From JAGLON01 sp041394985 (GTDB taxonomy: Bacteria; Zixibacteria; MSB-5A5; GN15; JAAZOE01), in NCBI GenBank assembly GCA_041394985.1, contig JAWLBI010000001.1, positions 310,001 through 374,000 on the forward strand: DNA of 64,000 nucleotides, read 5' to 3'. Position 1 is the stretch's first letter; each line of letters begins with the position of its first letter. Below the pieces are notes generated by a model. It saw only the letters and a list, made by a program, of their open reading frames with translations, searched no databases and was not told the DNA's origin. Positions 25,806 through 34,928 of this stretch are shown in pieces. Made by a program: the position numbers and the translations under genes.

Positions 25806-27608
25806 ATGCAGGCAGCATATTTCGAAGACGAAAAGCACGACGACATCAGTTCGAAAAAAGCGTTCGGACGCCTTCTCCCTCTCCTGAAACCGCATGTGGC
25901 GTGGCTGGTTATCTGTTTCGCCCTGCTGGCGGCATCGAAAGTCATTTACCTGGCGGGACCGGAGTTTATACGTCGAGCCATCGATATTAATATTGCCGGC
26001 AAGGACTACAACGGCCTGTTGATGACGACCGGCCTGTATGTATTGACGCAGGGAGTGTTTCTCATTCTCAACTTCATCTTCCGGATCCGGATGGAAATCA
26101 TCGGCCAGAAGGTGATGACGAAGCTGCGGAAAACGCTCTTCGATCATATCCTTGAAATGGCCGTGTCGTTTTTCGATCGTAACCCGATCGGACGGCTGAT
26201 GGCCCGGGTTGAGTCGGATACCGAGGCGCTGCGAATGATGTTCACCAACACCGTGGTGGCGATGGTCGGCGCGGTTCTGCTCATCATCGGCATGTTTATC
26301 TGGATGTTCATCGTCGCGCCGCGATTGGCTTTGATCGTGGCCGTGTTTATCCCGATTATCCTGACGGCGCTGTACATCTATCATCGGCTGACGACACCGA
26401 AGTGGCTGGTCATCCGCAAGCGGATGGCCGACATCACGGCGACGCTGACGGAACTGCTCCAGGGGATGCAAATCGTCCAGATATTCAACCAGATTCGCAT
26501 GGCCCGGAAGCGGCTGTACGAGGCCAACCGCCGGAAATATATCCCGGAGGTCAAGGCCGAGCTGCTGGTTGTCGTGATGTTTAACGGGATTTTCCTGTTC
26601 GAGAATATCATCATTGGTGCCGTCATCTATGTCGGTGCGAAATGGGCCGGAGCCGGTAATATCTCCATCGGGACATTGGTCATGTTCATCTCGTACATCA
26701 GGATGTTCATGGAGCCGGTGCACATGGCGGCCGAGGAAATTGCGGCGGTACAGAAGGCCGTCGCCGGCGCCAAGCGCATCTTCGGACTTCTGGATACGCA
26801 TGAAATCGTGCCCGAGTCCGTACGCCCGGTGGCGTGGCCGAAGTTCAAGGACAGCATCGTGTTCGACAACGTGTCGTTCTCTTATAAGGATGACGGCACC
26901 TATGCCCTCAAGGATGTCTCGTTCGAGATTCCGCGAGGCAAGCGCTTCGCTCTCGCCGGTGTGACCGGCGGCGGAAAATCGACCGTGATCAATTTACTTC
27001 TGCGTTTCTATGATCCGCAGAAGGGAAGAATCATCGTCGACGGCATCGACATCCGGGATATTCCGAAGGATCAGCTTCGGGCCAAGTTCGGACTCGTCCT
27101 GCAGGATATTATTTTGTTCCCGGGCAATGTCGCGGCTAACGTGTCACTGTCATCGAACGGGTTCGATCGCGGTAAAGTCGTCGACGCCTGTACGATGGTA
27201 GCGGCGCACGATTTTATCGAGCGGATGCCGGATAAGTATGAGACGGAATTGTCCGAGCGAGGCGGCAATCTCAGTCGCGGCGAGCGGCAGTTACTCTCAT
27301 TCGCCCGCGCACTGGTGGCCGATCCTCAAATTCTGATTCTGGATGAGGCGACCAGCTCGGTCGATCCCGAGACTGAGCGGCTGATTCAGGAGGGTATGGC
27401 GACGCTGATGAAGGGTCGGACATCGATCGTCATCGCGCATCGCCTGCAGACAATCCTGAATGTCGACAGGATACTGGTTGTCCGCGAAGGCGCAATCGTC
27501 GAGCGGGGCAGCCATGACGAACTGATGCGATTGAACGGCTATTACAGCAAGCTGTTCAAGCTGCAGTTCAAACAGATGAATGGAAACGGAGTGCGTACAG
27601 CATGTTAA
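25806..27608 (+). CDS. Heterodimeric multidrug-type ABC exporter, subunit 1 (catalytic Glu present)
   Basis: A 600-residue half-transporter: six TM helices in about 35-330, then the nucleotide-binding domain. Walker A is GVTGGGKST, the Q-loop lies in FGLVLQDIILFPG, and Walker B with catalytic Glu is ILILDEATSSVDPETE. The H-loop is IAHRLQT. The signature is degenerate (LSRGERQ instead of LSGGQ). Combined with the partner's DD Walker B and normal signature, this leaves one complete and one degenerate ATP site, as in TM287/288 and BmrCD exporters. The last bases overlap subunit 2 by 7. Substrate unknown; drugs or lipids are typical. Confidence 0.93.
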   Translation: MQAAYFEDEKHDDISSKKAFGRLLPLLKPHVAWLVICFALLAASKVIYLAGPEFIRRAIDINIAGKDYNGLLMTTGLYVLTQGVFLILNFIFRIRMEIIGQKVMTKLRKTLFDHILEMAVSFFDRNPIGRLMARVESDTEALRMMFTNTVVAMVGAVLLIIGMFIWMFIVAPRLALIVAVFIPIILTALYIYHRLTTPKWLVIRKRMADITATLTELLQGMQIVQIFNQIRMARKRLYEANRRKYIPEVKAELLVVVMFNGIFLFENIIIGAVIYVGAKWAGAGNISIGTLVMFISYIRMFMEPVHMAAEEIAAVQKAVAGAKRIFGLLDTHEIVPESVRPVAWPKFKDSIVFDNVSFSYKDDGTYALKDVSFEIPRGKRFALAGVTGGGKSTVINLLLRFYDPQKGRIIVDGIDIRDIPKDQLRAKFGLVLQDIILFPGNVAANVSLSSNGFDRGKVVDACTMVAAHDFIERMPDKYETELSERGGNLSRGERQLLSFARALVADPQILILDEATSSVDPETERLIQEGMATLMKGRTSIVIAHRLQTILNVDRILVVREGAIVERGSHDELMRLNGYYSKLFKLQFKQMNGNGVRTAC

Positions 27609-29416
27609 CATATATAAAATGGTTCTGGAATTATTACAGGCATCACAAGAGGACCCTGCTGATTTTATTCACGTTCTCGGTCTTCTCGGGACTCCTGTTA
27701 GTGATACAACCGTTGCTTCTGAAGAACATATTCGACCTGCTGAAGTCGGGGGAGACGACCACGGTCAGTCTCCCCTATGTGAGCGAATTTATCGCCTCAC
27801 TGGGCGGGCAGAGCATCGGTAGATATGTCCTGTTGTTGATGGGATTCGCATTTGCCTGGTTCCTCGTCTATGTGACGCTGGTCGGGCATCGCGCGTACAT
27901 GAACATTACGCTCGAGATGGAATTCCGCCAGAAGACCTTCGACAGCATCACCGACAAGGGACCGGACTTTTTCAATAAGTTCACGACCGGTGATCTGGTG
28001 ACGCGTCTGACCGACGACGTCGGGCATGACAAGCTGGCGTGGTTTGCCTGCAGCGGGATTTTCCGATTCTACGAGTCGGTCATTCTCATCATCTTCAGCC
28101 TGGTGATGATGCTCTCGATTCATCCCATGCTGACGCTGTGGACGGCCCTGCCGCTGCCGATATTGGTGTTCGTGTACATGAGAAGCTCCTCGGTGCTCGA
28201 CAAACGATTCGATTTTCTGCAGCAGAAAATATCGATCGTCAACGACACCATGGAAGCGTGCTTCTCAGGTATTCGCGTCGTCAAGGCGTACGTGAAGGAA
28301 AAAGACCAGCGCAAACTGTTTGCGCAAGTGGCCGATGAGCGCCAGGCGGCCGAGATTTCCGCCGTCAAGGCCCATACGGTTATCGAATCGCTGTGGATGT
28401 ACATCTGGCAGATGGGCATCATCATCATTCTGCTGGGCGGCGGCTATTATGTCATTCAGGGGACGCTAACTATCGGTGAGTTCGTGGCATTCAACTCGTA
28501 TGTCATGTTCATGATTTACCCGATGTTCGATGTCGGAAACTTCCTTGTGAAGGGGCTTCGAGCTGCCGTGTCCATTAAGCGGCTCATGGAACTCGAGGAT
28601 CATCCGCGCATGGTTGACGATAACGATGACGGCAAAATCGTTGCGGTCGAAGGTCCGACCGGACAGGTCGTGTTCGACAGTGTATCGTTCCGTTTCCCCG
28701 GAATGGAGCGTGACATCATCGATGCCATGACATTCACGGCTGAACCGGGCGAGCGTGTAGCGCTGGTAGGTAAAGTCGGGTCCGGCAAAAGCTGGGCCGT
28801 GCGCCTGATTCCGCAGTTGGTAAACCCGACTGCCGGTCGCGTGATGCTGGACGGCGTCGATTTGCGCGACTATGACATCCGCGACGTGCGCCGGCATATC
28901 GGATATGTGCCGCAGGAGCCGATTTTGTTTTCGGACACGATCGAAAACAATATCCGCTTCGGGCGCGACGGAATCAGCGACGAGACGCTCAATTGGGCGA
29001 CCGATGTCGCGCAACTGCGCTCCGATATCGACGGATTCCCGAAGGGAATCCAGACAATGATCGGTGTGCGCGGTATGTCGATATCGGGTGGTCAGAAGCA
29101 GCGGCTGGCATTGGCGCGAGCCCTGGCCGGTAAGCCGAAGATTCTGATTCTCGATGACTGCACCTCGGCGCTCGACGCCGACACCGAGGCGATTCTGTGG
29201 GATCGGCTGCATGAAGTCATGCCGGATTTGACTTGCTTCATCGTGTCACATCGTCCGGCAACGCTGGAGAAGGCCGATAAAATCGTCGTGCTCGATGACG
29301 GCAAAATCGTCGAGGAAGGCGGCCATATTGACCTGATTCTGAGGGAAGGCTTGTACTGCAAGTTGTACCACCGGATTATGCTGGAGGAATCGGTAAAAGG
29401 CGGCGCCGCAGCCTAA
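27602..29416 (+). CDS. Heterodimeric multidrug-type ABC exporter, subunit 2 (degenerate Walker B Glu)
   Basis: A 604-residue half-transporter with six TM helices (about 15-320) and an NBD. Walker A is VGKVGSGKSWAVRL. The signature is canonical (SISGGQKQRLALARAL). Walker B reads ILILDDCTSALDADTE, so the catalytic Glu is replaced by Asp as in TM287-type subunits. The H-loop is VSHRPATL. It is translationally coupled to subunit 1. Ends near a family-B palindrome. Confidence 0.93.
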   Translation: MLTYIKWFWNYYRHHKRTLLILFTFSVFSGLLLVIQPLLLKNIFDLLKSGETTTVSLPYVSEFIASLGGQSIGRYVLLLMGFAFAWFLVYVTLVGHRAYMNITLEMEFRQKTFDSITDKGPDFFNKFTTGDLVTRLTDDVGHDKLAWFACSGIFRFYESVILIIFSLVMMLSIHPMLTLWTALPLPILVFVYMRSSSVLDKRFDFLQQKISIVNDTMEACFSGIRVVKAYVKEKDQRKLFAQVADERQAAEISAVKAHTVIESLWMYIWQMGIIIILLGGGYYVIQGTLTIGEFVAFNSYVMFMIYPMFDVGNFLVKGLRAAVSIKRLMELEDHPRMVDDNDDGKIVAVEGPTGQVVFDSVSFRFPGMERDIIDAMTFTAEPGERVALVGKVGSGKSWAVRLIPQLVNPTAGRVMLDGVDLRDYDIRDVRRHIGYVPQEPILFSDTIENNIRFGRDGISDETLNWATDVAQLRSDIDGFPKGIQTMIGVRGMSISGGQKQRLALARALAGKPKILILDDCTSALDADTEAILWDRLHEVMPDLTCFIVSHRPATLEKADKIVVLDDGKIVEEGGHIDLILREGLYCKLYHRIMLEESVKGGAAA

Positions 29417-29425
29417 AGTGATAAA

Positions 29426-29559
29426 GTAGGGCAGGTCCCCTATTGGGACCTGCCTTGCACGCGAGGCGTGAAAAAGAAAGAGAACACACCCCGCCCTCGA
29501 AGACTCGGGCACCCCTCTCAAGAGGGGATAAAGCAGTAGCCCGACCCTTTAGGGTCGGG
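29426..29559. repeat. Palindromic repeats of families B, G and C
   Basis: GGGCAGGTCCC...GGGACCTGCCT (29426-29454), the ACACACCCCGCCCTCGAAGA element with a CCCCTCT/AGAGGGG hairpin (29484-29530), and CCCGACCCTTTAGGGTCGGG (29540-29559) follow one another after the ABC exporter. The first could act as its terminator, though there is no T run. Confidence 0.85.
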
Positions 29560-29704
29560 AATGCATATGAGCTTTGAATAAACGGATGAAATAAAACAAT
29601 AACAAAAGACCATCATCGCGGCGCCTCGCGCACTCCTTATCTCCGCTATAGACACAGGAAAATTCGCGGGGCGCCGCACTATTAAATAGAAAACAGGAAA
29701 TCAC

Positions 29705-30463
29705 ATGACAGACACACCATACCGCATCGTCACCGCCTTTGAGGATGGTTCTCTTCGTCAGGCCAATTTCGACAACGCACGGCTCGTCTGGCCGACATTC
29801 ATGCTCCATGATATCATGGGAGATTATTTTGCGGACCTTTTCACGGTACCGGAATTGTCCAAATACCAGTTCGCATTTATTGAGGATAAAACTGAGCGCA
29901 TTATCCTCATGGGTAATTCCATTCCGCTTCGTTTCGACGGCGAGTTATCGGAACTGCCGGATAAAGGCTGGGATTGGGGAATTGAGAAAGGCGTACTGGA
30001 CAGTCGTGCAGGCATTGAACCGAATATGGTTATGGCGATTCAAATCATGATCCCGCCGGATGGCCGTGGAAAAGGATTGAGCGTCCACGGCGTGACGGCT
30101 ATGCGAAAGATTGCGTCCGGGCATGGCTTCTCCGATCTTATTGCGCCGGTTCGGCCGAATATGAAATCCAAATACCCGCTTGTCCCTTTCGAAAAATATA
30201 TCTACTGGACCAATGGCGAGAGGTTACCGTTCGATCCCTGGATGCGCGTGCATGCTCGGATGGGCGCCAAAATTATCAAACCGGCGCATCATTCCATGCT
30301 GATACACGGGCCGATTGCGGACTGGGAAGAGTGGACCGATATGAAATTCCCTGAAAGCGGGGAATATGTGATCGATGGCGCCCTCAATCCGATTTCGATT
30401 GATGTCGAGGAAAACAAAGGTGTTTATCACGAGCCGAATGTTTGGATGCATCATCGATTATAA
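29705..30463 (+). CDS. GNAT-like acetyltransferase
   Basis: A 252-residue protein resembling large GNAT-fold transferases. A substrate half (1-110) is followed by PPDGRGKGLSVHGVTAMRKIA, the acetyl-CoA loop region, and FSDLIAPVRPNMKSKYPLVPFEKYI. The later WMRVHARMGAKIIKPAHHSM is typical of GNATs that sit beside acyl-activating enzymes; no such enzyme is present here. It is the first gene of a three-gene operon with a second GNAT and a methyltransferase. Substrate unknown. Confidence 0.7.
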   Translation: MTDTPYRIVTAFEDGSLRQANFDNARLVWPTFMLHDIMGDYFADLFTVPELSKYQFAFIEDKTERIILMGNSIPLRFDGELSELPDKGWDWGIEKGVLDSRAGIEPNMVMAIQIMIPPDGRGKGLSVHGVTAMRKIASGHGFSDLIAPVRPNMKSKYPLVPFEKYIYWTNGERLPFDPWMRVHARMGAKIIKPAHHSMLIHGPIADWEEWTDMKFPESGEYVIDGALNPISIDVEENKGVYHEPNVWMHHRL

Positions 30464-30485
30464 TCATCAGGGCGCGGGAGGTGGC

Positions 30486-31103
30486 ATGAATATCGATATC
30501 GTAAACGATAGAGAATATAATCTGTGGGAGGGCGAGCGCGTTCGTTTGCGGGCAATGGTCGGAGATGACTGGAAGACGATTCTCAGGTTTTCTCCCGATT
30601 GTAACGGCGACCGCCTGGTGAATTTCGGTATCGAATTGCCGAAAACCGAAGAGCAAATCCGTGAATTCGTTGAAAAATATCGCGATTTCAGAAATTCCGA
30701 CACGATGAAAATGTTCGCTATCGAAAACAAACAGGGCGAGTACGTTGGCGGCATCAATATTCAGCGGGTTAACCATAAGAACGGTACCTTCAGTTGCGGA
30801 ATGCGTCTGTTTCAGCCGTATCGCAACAATGGTTTCGGAGAAGAAGCATTTCGTATTGCCTTGCGGTATGCCTTTTATGAAATGCGCCTGCAGAAATGCA
30901 ATTCGGGGTGTGTGGATATAAATGAGGCGTCGATTCGCCTTCATAAAAACATCGGTTTTAAGGAGGAAGGGCTGCGCCGCCGAAGCATTTATTTCAACGG
31001 GCAGTTTTATGGAGATATGCTCTTTGGCATAACGCGCGAGGAGTTTGAGGAAAACGATTCAAGGTTTTTGGCAGAAAAAGATAAAGAGGAAAACGAGTCA
31101 TGA
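30486..31103 (+). CDS. GNAT N-acetyltransferase (RimJ/RimL-like)
   Basis: A 205-residue RimJ/RimL-type GNAT. WEGERVRLRAMVGDDW opens the fold, GTFSCGMRLFQPYRNNGFGEEAFRIALRYAF is the acetyl-CoA-binding segment, and NSGCVDINEASIRLHKNIGFKEEGLRR is the C-terminal motif. GGGAGG lies just before ATG 30486. An upstream in-frame ATG would overlap the preceding gene and has no ribosome binding site. The stop overlaps the methyltransferase start (ATGA). Confidence 0.88.
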   Translation: MNIDIVNDREYNLWEGERVRLRAMVGDDWKTILRFSPDCNGDRLVNFGIELPKTEEQIREFVEKYRDFRNSDTMKMFAIENKQGEYVGGINIQRVNHKNGTFSCGMRLFQPYRNNGFGEEAFRIALRYAFYEMRLQKCNSGCVDINEASIRLHKNIGFKEEGLRRRSIYFNGQFYGDMLFGITREEFEENDSRFLAEKDKEENES

Positions 31104-31942
31104 ATCTAATAGATATTTGCAAACCGGATTTTGCTGCGAACATATCAGCCTCAACCAGTCGGAAAATCCCATGGGATGATCCCGAATTCAGCCGCCGGAT
31201 GCTGGCCGAGCACCTGTCGCAGGCACACGACCTGGCCAGCCGCAGGCAGGAAACGATTGATCAACATATCGACTGGTTGCAATCGAATGTATTAAGCAAT
31301 GGTCCGGCCAGAATTCTCGACCTCGGATGCGGGCCCGGATTCTATGCCGAGCGTTTGGCTGATTTGGGCCATACGATCAGGGGAATAGACTTTTCTCCGG
31401 CCTCGATAGCCTATGCAAAAGAAAACTCGCGGCATAAAAATTCATGTGAATATATCCACGCCGACATCCGCGCCGCCGAATTCGGAGAGAATTTCGATGC
31501 CGCATTTTTGATTTACGGCGAGTTCAATGTCTTCAGTCCGGATGAGGCCAAAGCGCTATTGCAAAAAATGTACCATGCGCTCATACCCGGCGGACGAATC
31601 GTTATAGAAGGAACAGTATTCAATGCGATCTCCGGACTCGGGGTGGCCGGGCCGTCATGGCTTGCGGCGCAATCGGGGCTATTTTCCGATACTCCGCATA
31701 TTGTGTTGATGACCAACAGCTGGAACGACGAGTTAAAATATGCCGAGCAGCAATTCACGGTCATTGATGCGGAAACGGCGGAAGCCGAGAGTTTTCGATC
31801 GGTCACTCAGGCATATACAACCGATGATTTCTTAGAGATGTTATCGGCCGCGGGATTCTCGGATTGCAGCATCCTCCCGGCATGGGGCAAGGATACTATC
31901 GAGGATGAGGATATCTTTGTGCTCCTGCATGCGAGGAAATAA
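31100..31942 (+). CDS. Class I SAM-dependent methyltransferase
   Basis: A 280-residue methyltransferase. Motif I is ILDLGCGPGFYAERLADLG near 70, motif II region GIDFSPASIAYAKEN, and IHADIRAAEFGENFDAAFLIYGEFN is the post-II/IV region. The first 60 residues form a helical cap. Translationally coupled to the GNAT before it, so the operon may modify one small molecule or peptide by acetylation and methylation; that is inference. A strong terminator follows. Confidence 0.88.
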   Translation: MNLIDICKPDFAANISASTSRKIPWDDPEFSRRMLAEHLSQAHDLASRRQETIDQHIDWLQSNVLSNGPARILDLGCGPGFYAERLADLGHTIRGIDFSPASIAYAKENSRHKNSCEYIHADIRAAEFGENFDAAFLIYGEFNVFSPDEAKALLQKMYHALIPGGRIVIEGTVFNAISGLGVAGPSWLAAQSGLFSDTPHIVLMTNSWNDELKYAEQQFTVIDAETAEAESFRSVTQAYTTDDFLEMLSAAGFSDCSILPAWGKDTIEDEDIFVLLHARK

Positions 31943-31948
31943 AGGCCC

Positions 31949-31985
31949 AAAAAACCCGGAAGCGGTACGGCCTCCGGGTTTTTTA
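31949..31985. terminator. Bidirectional terminator between methyltransferase and glgP
   Basis: AAAACCCGGA and TCCGGGTTTTTT form a stem with T runs on both strands, between convergent genes. Confidence 0.85.
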
Positions 31986-32001
31986 TGAGCGTATATCTTA
32001 T

Positions 32002-34572
32002 CTATTCCAGCCAGGTAACCAGCCGGGGATGATGCTTCACGATATGCCGATTGTTGTTCGGGATCACGCGAGCCGTAATGCCCATGCGACCCGAGCGGGT
32101 ATGCACCATATCCACATGATAGACATGATTGCCGTCCTTTTCGCTGTGATCCAGAGTCGCCGTGAAAATCTCCTGATTCACGATCTGGTCCTGAGCATTC
32201 AGGCGTCCGCGAATTACCTCGATCTTGACATCTTCGGGTTTCAGATCACCGAGGTAGACCTTGACGTTCACGAGCATGGTCTGCCCGACTTTCGATGAAC
32301 CCTTCGTGTCCGGCATCTCAATGGATGCTACTGACACTTTGCCCCAGACATCCTTGACATGATTGCGCCATTTAGTGACTTCTTTGGCAAGATTGAAAGT
32401 ATCCTTGCGCATATCTCCATTCGCCTGAATCGCGGGAATGTAGAATTTTTCGGTATATTCCTTGAGCATGCGATGCGATGAGAAATCGCGACCGCCCATG
32501 ATGATGGAGTGCTTCATCATGTTAACCCACTGATGCGAGTAGTTGGCGGTATCGAAATCGTTCTGCCGCGAATAATACTGCGGGATGACATCGCGCTCGA
32601 GAATATCGTACAGCGCCTGGGCCTCGATATAATCCTGCTCGTCAGGATTCGAAAACTCATTCGGGACGCCGATGGCGTAGCCGGTGTCCGGGGTGTAGCC
32701 TTCTTCCCACCATCCATCAAGAATCGACAGGTTCAGTGCACCATTCATGGCCGCTTTCATGCCGGATGTCCCTGATGCCTCCTGCGGGCGGCGCGGCGTA
32801 TTCAGCCAGACATCGACGCCGGCTACCAGTTTTGCCGCCAGGTCGAGGTCATAGTTTTCCAGGAAGACGATGTGATTGCGGAACTCCTCGTTCTGCGCAA
32901 TGTGCATGATCGACTTGATGATTTCCTTTCCATTATTATCCTTCGGATGCGCCTTTCCGGCGAAGATGAACTGAATCGGTCGTTCTTTATTGCCGACGAT
33001 TCGGCGCAGGCGATCGAGGTCCGAGAACAACAAGTATCCGCGCTTGTAGGTCGCGAATCGCCGGGCGAAGCCTATGGTCAGCGCATGCGGATCCAGAATC
33101 TGCTGTGTGCGGCGCAGCTCCTGCTGCGATTTACCCTTGTCTTCCAATTGCTTTTTCAGCCGCTCGCGGGTAAAGAACACGAGTCGTTCTTTGTTGTAAT
33201 TATGGGCTCGCAAAAGCTCACCGTCCGGGATGCGGTGGATGTTTTCCCAGCAGGTGCTGTCCTCGGGTTGTTCGATATATCGTGGCCCGAGATAGGTCCG
33301 ATACAACTCACCCAGGTTGCGCGCCACCCACGAGTAGGTGTGGACGCCGTTGGTTATTGAATGAATGGGAACGTCCTCAACCGGGAAGCCTTTCCAGACA
33401 TGTCGCCACATGTTGCGCGAAATTTCGCCATGGAGTTTCGAAACGCCGTTGGCGAATGCCGACAGCCGAAGCGCGCCGACCGTCATCGAGAACGGTTCCT
33501 TTGGATTCCCCTGAATCATATGACCCAGATCCATGAGTTTTTCGAATGAAATACCCAGCGATGCGGCCATTGCCTTCAGGTATTTTTCCATCAGCGATAC
33601 ATCGAACTGCTCGTTACCTGCCGGAACCGGCGTATGCGTCGTGAAAATATTCGTCGACCAGACGACCTCGACGGCCTCGTCATACGATAGTTTTTCCCTG
33701 GTCATTAATGACCGAATACGCTCGAAACAGAGGAACATCGAATGTCCCTCGTTCAGATGAAAGGCATTGGCGGTATACCCGAGTGCCTCGAGCGCTCGCA
33801 CACCGCCGATACCGAGCAGTATCTCCTGCCGGATGCGGGTATCTTTGTCGCCGCTATATAACTGATAAGTAATTTCACGGTGCATCGACGGGTTTTCCGG
33901 GATATTGCAATCGAGCAAATACAGCGGCACGCGGCCGACCTGTACGCGCCAGATTTGTGCCCAAACCGGCGAATCGCCGATTTCGACCGAAATCTTCAGC
34001 GGGTTGCCGTCTTTATCCTTTTCCATCGCGACCGGCATGTTGTACCAGTCGTTTTCATCGTATGTTTCTATCTGCCAGCCGTCGGCGCTGAGGGCCTGCT
34101 TGAAATACCCGTACCGATAGAGGAGACCGATTGCAACGATGGGAATACCGAGGTCCGATGCCGATTTTAAATGATCACCGGAGAGAACGCCGAGACCACC
34201 CGAATAGACCGGTAATGATACATCGAGGCCGTATTCGCAGGAAAAATACGCTATATGAGCCTCCTTACAGGCGGTATAGCGAGTCTCGAACCATTTCTTT
34301 TGAGCCATATAGGCGTTGAATTCGCTATACACACGCTCGAGGTGCGCCACGAAGGAATCGTCCTCGGCCGCGGCCCGCAGTTTTTCCTGCGAGACATGCG
34401 CCAGCATCTGCACCGGGTTTTGATTGCACTCCCGCCAGCAGTCCGGATCGAGCCGCTTGAACAGGCGAATCAAATTCGGCGACCAGGCATACCAGACATT
34501 ATGGGCGAGCTCCTGCAGGTGCGAAATCCGGTCGGGCAGTGACGGCAATATTAAAATCGGCTTAATTTTCAT
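32002..34572 (-). CDS. glgP: Alpha-glucan (glycogen/maltodextrin) phosphorylase
   Basis: An 856-residue phosphorylase of the type with an N-terminal DUF3417 domain (LPDRISHLQELAHNVWYAWSPNLIRLFKRLDP). It releases glucose 1-phosphate from alpha-1,4-glucans. Conserved blocks are YGLDVSLPVYSGGLGVLSGDHLKSASD, FTTHTPVPAGNEQF and the PLP site with Lys in EASGTSGMKAAMNGALN. A C-terminal extension of about 120 residues follows the catalytic domain. It is divergent from phosphofructokinase over a 356-base spacer in which I see no other gene, and the two together suggest glycogen use through glycolysis. Confidence 0.93.
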   Translation of the reverse strand: MKIKPILILPSLPDRISHLQELAHNVWYAWSPNLIRLFKRLDPDCWRECNQNPVQMLAHVSQEKLRAAAEDDSFVAHLERVYSEFNAYMAQKKWFETRYTACKEAHIAYFSCEYGLDVSLPVYSGGLGVLSGDHLKSASDLGIPIVAIGLLYRYGYFKQALSADGWQIETYDENDWYNMPVAMEKDKDGNPLKISVEIGDSPVWAQIWRVQVGRVPLYLLDCNIPENPSMHREITYQLYSGDKDTRIRQEILLGIGGVRALEALGYTANAFHLNEGHSMFLCFERIRSLMTREKLSYDEAVEVVWSTNIFTTHTPVPAGNEQFDVSLMEKYLKAMAASLGISFEKLMDLGHMIQGNPKEPFSMTVGALRLSAFANGVSKLHGEISRNMWRHVWKGFPVEDVPIHSITNGVHTYSWVARNLGELYRTYLGPRYIEQPEDSTCWENIHRIPDGELLRAHNYNKERLVFFTRERLKKQLEDKGKSQQELRRTQQILDPHALTIGFARRFATYKRGYLLFSDLDRLRRIVGNKERPIQFIFAGKAHPKDNNGKEIIKSIMHIAQNEEFRNHIVFLENYDLDLAAKLVAGVDVWLNTPRRPQEASGTSGMKAAMNGALNLSILDGWWEEGYTPDTGYAIGVPNEFSNPDEQDYIEAQALYDILERDVIPQYYSRQNDFDTANYSHQWVNMMKHSIIMGGRDFSSHRMLKEYTEKFYIPAIQANGDMRKDTFNLAKEVTKWRNHVKDVWGKVSVASIEMPDTKGSSKVGQTMLVNVKVYLGDLKPEDVKIEVIRGRLNAQDQIVNQEIFTATLDHSEKDGNHVYHVDMVHTRSGRMGITARVIPNNNRHIVKHHPRLVTWLE

Positions 34573-34928
34573 GTATGTATCTTTCTTTCATTAACGGTTA
34601 GACAGCCCCGGACAACCGGCCGTTGGGGATCAAGGCACGAAATACGCCGCTGCAAATTCGTGAAAATTTGACGTGTCGCATCCATTCGACCTGAAAGCCT
34701 CGAATCTCCTTTTCGACGGGCGGTTGCAATTGTCCCCTTCATCTCATTTATATCGGCACACCGGCGATAAATCCTTATATCACATCGGGGCGTCGCAATT
34801 CACTCGAACGGCAACAAGTTACTCGACGATAATAAATTACACAACCTTAAAAACTAATACGTAATTTTATTGCAACTAATACCGAAAACTATTATGAGTG
34901 GGGTATAACATTTATTTTGGAGTGATTT
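34573..34928. other. Divergent spacer between glgP and pfkA
   Basis: No credible ORF or known RNA is visible. TATAAC near 34906 followed by TTTTGGAGTG could be the -10 and ribosome binding site of pfkA; no good -35 is seen. Confidence 0.4.

Noticed and set aside
25722..26801. 359-codon minus-strand ORF opposite ABC exporter subunit 1
   Set aside because: Composition (His, Asp, Arg, Gln) is that of an antisense shadow, and the plus strand encodes a canonical exporter.
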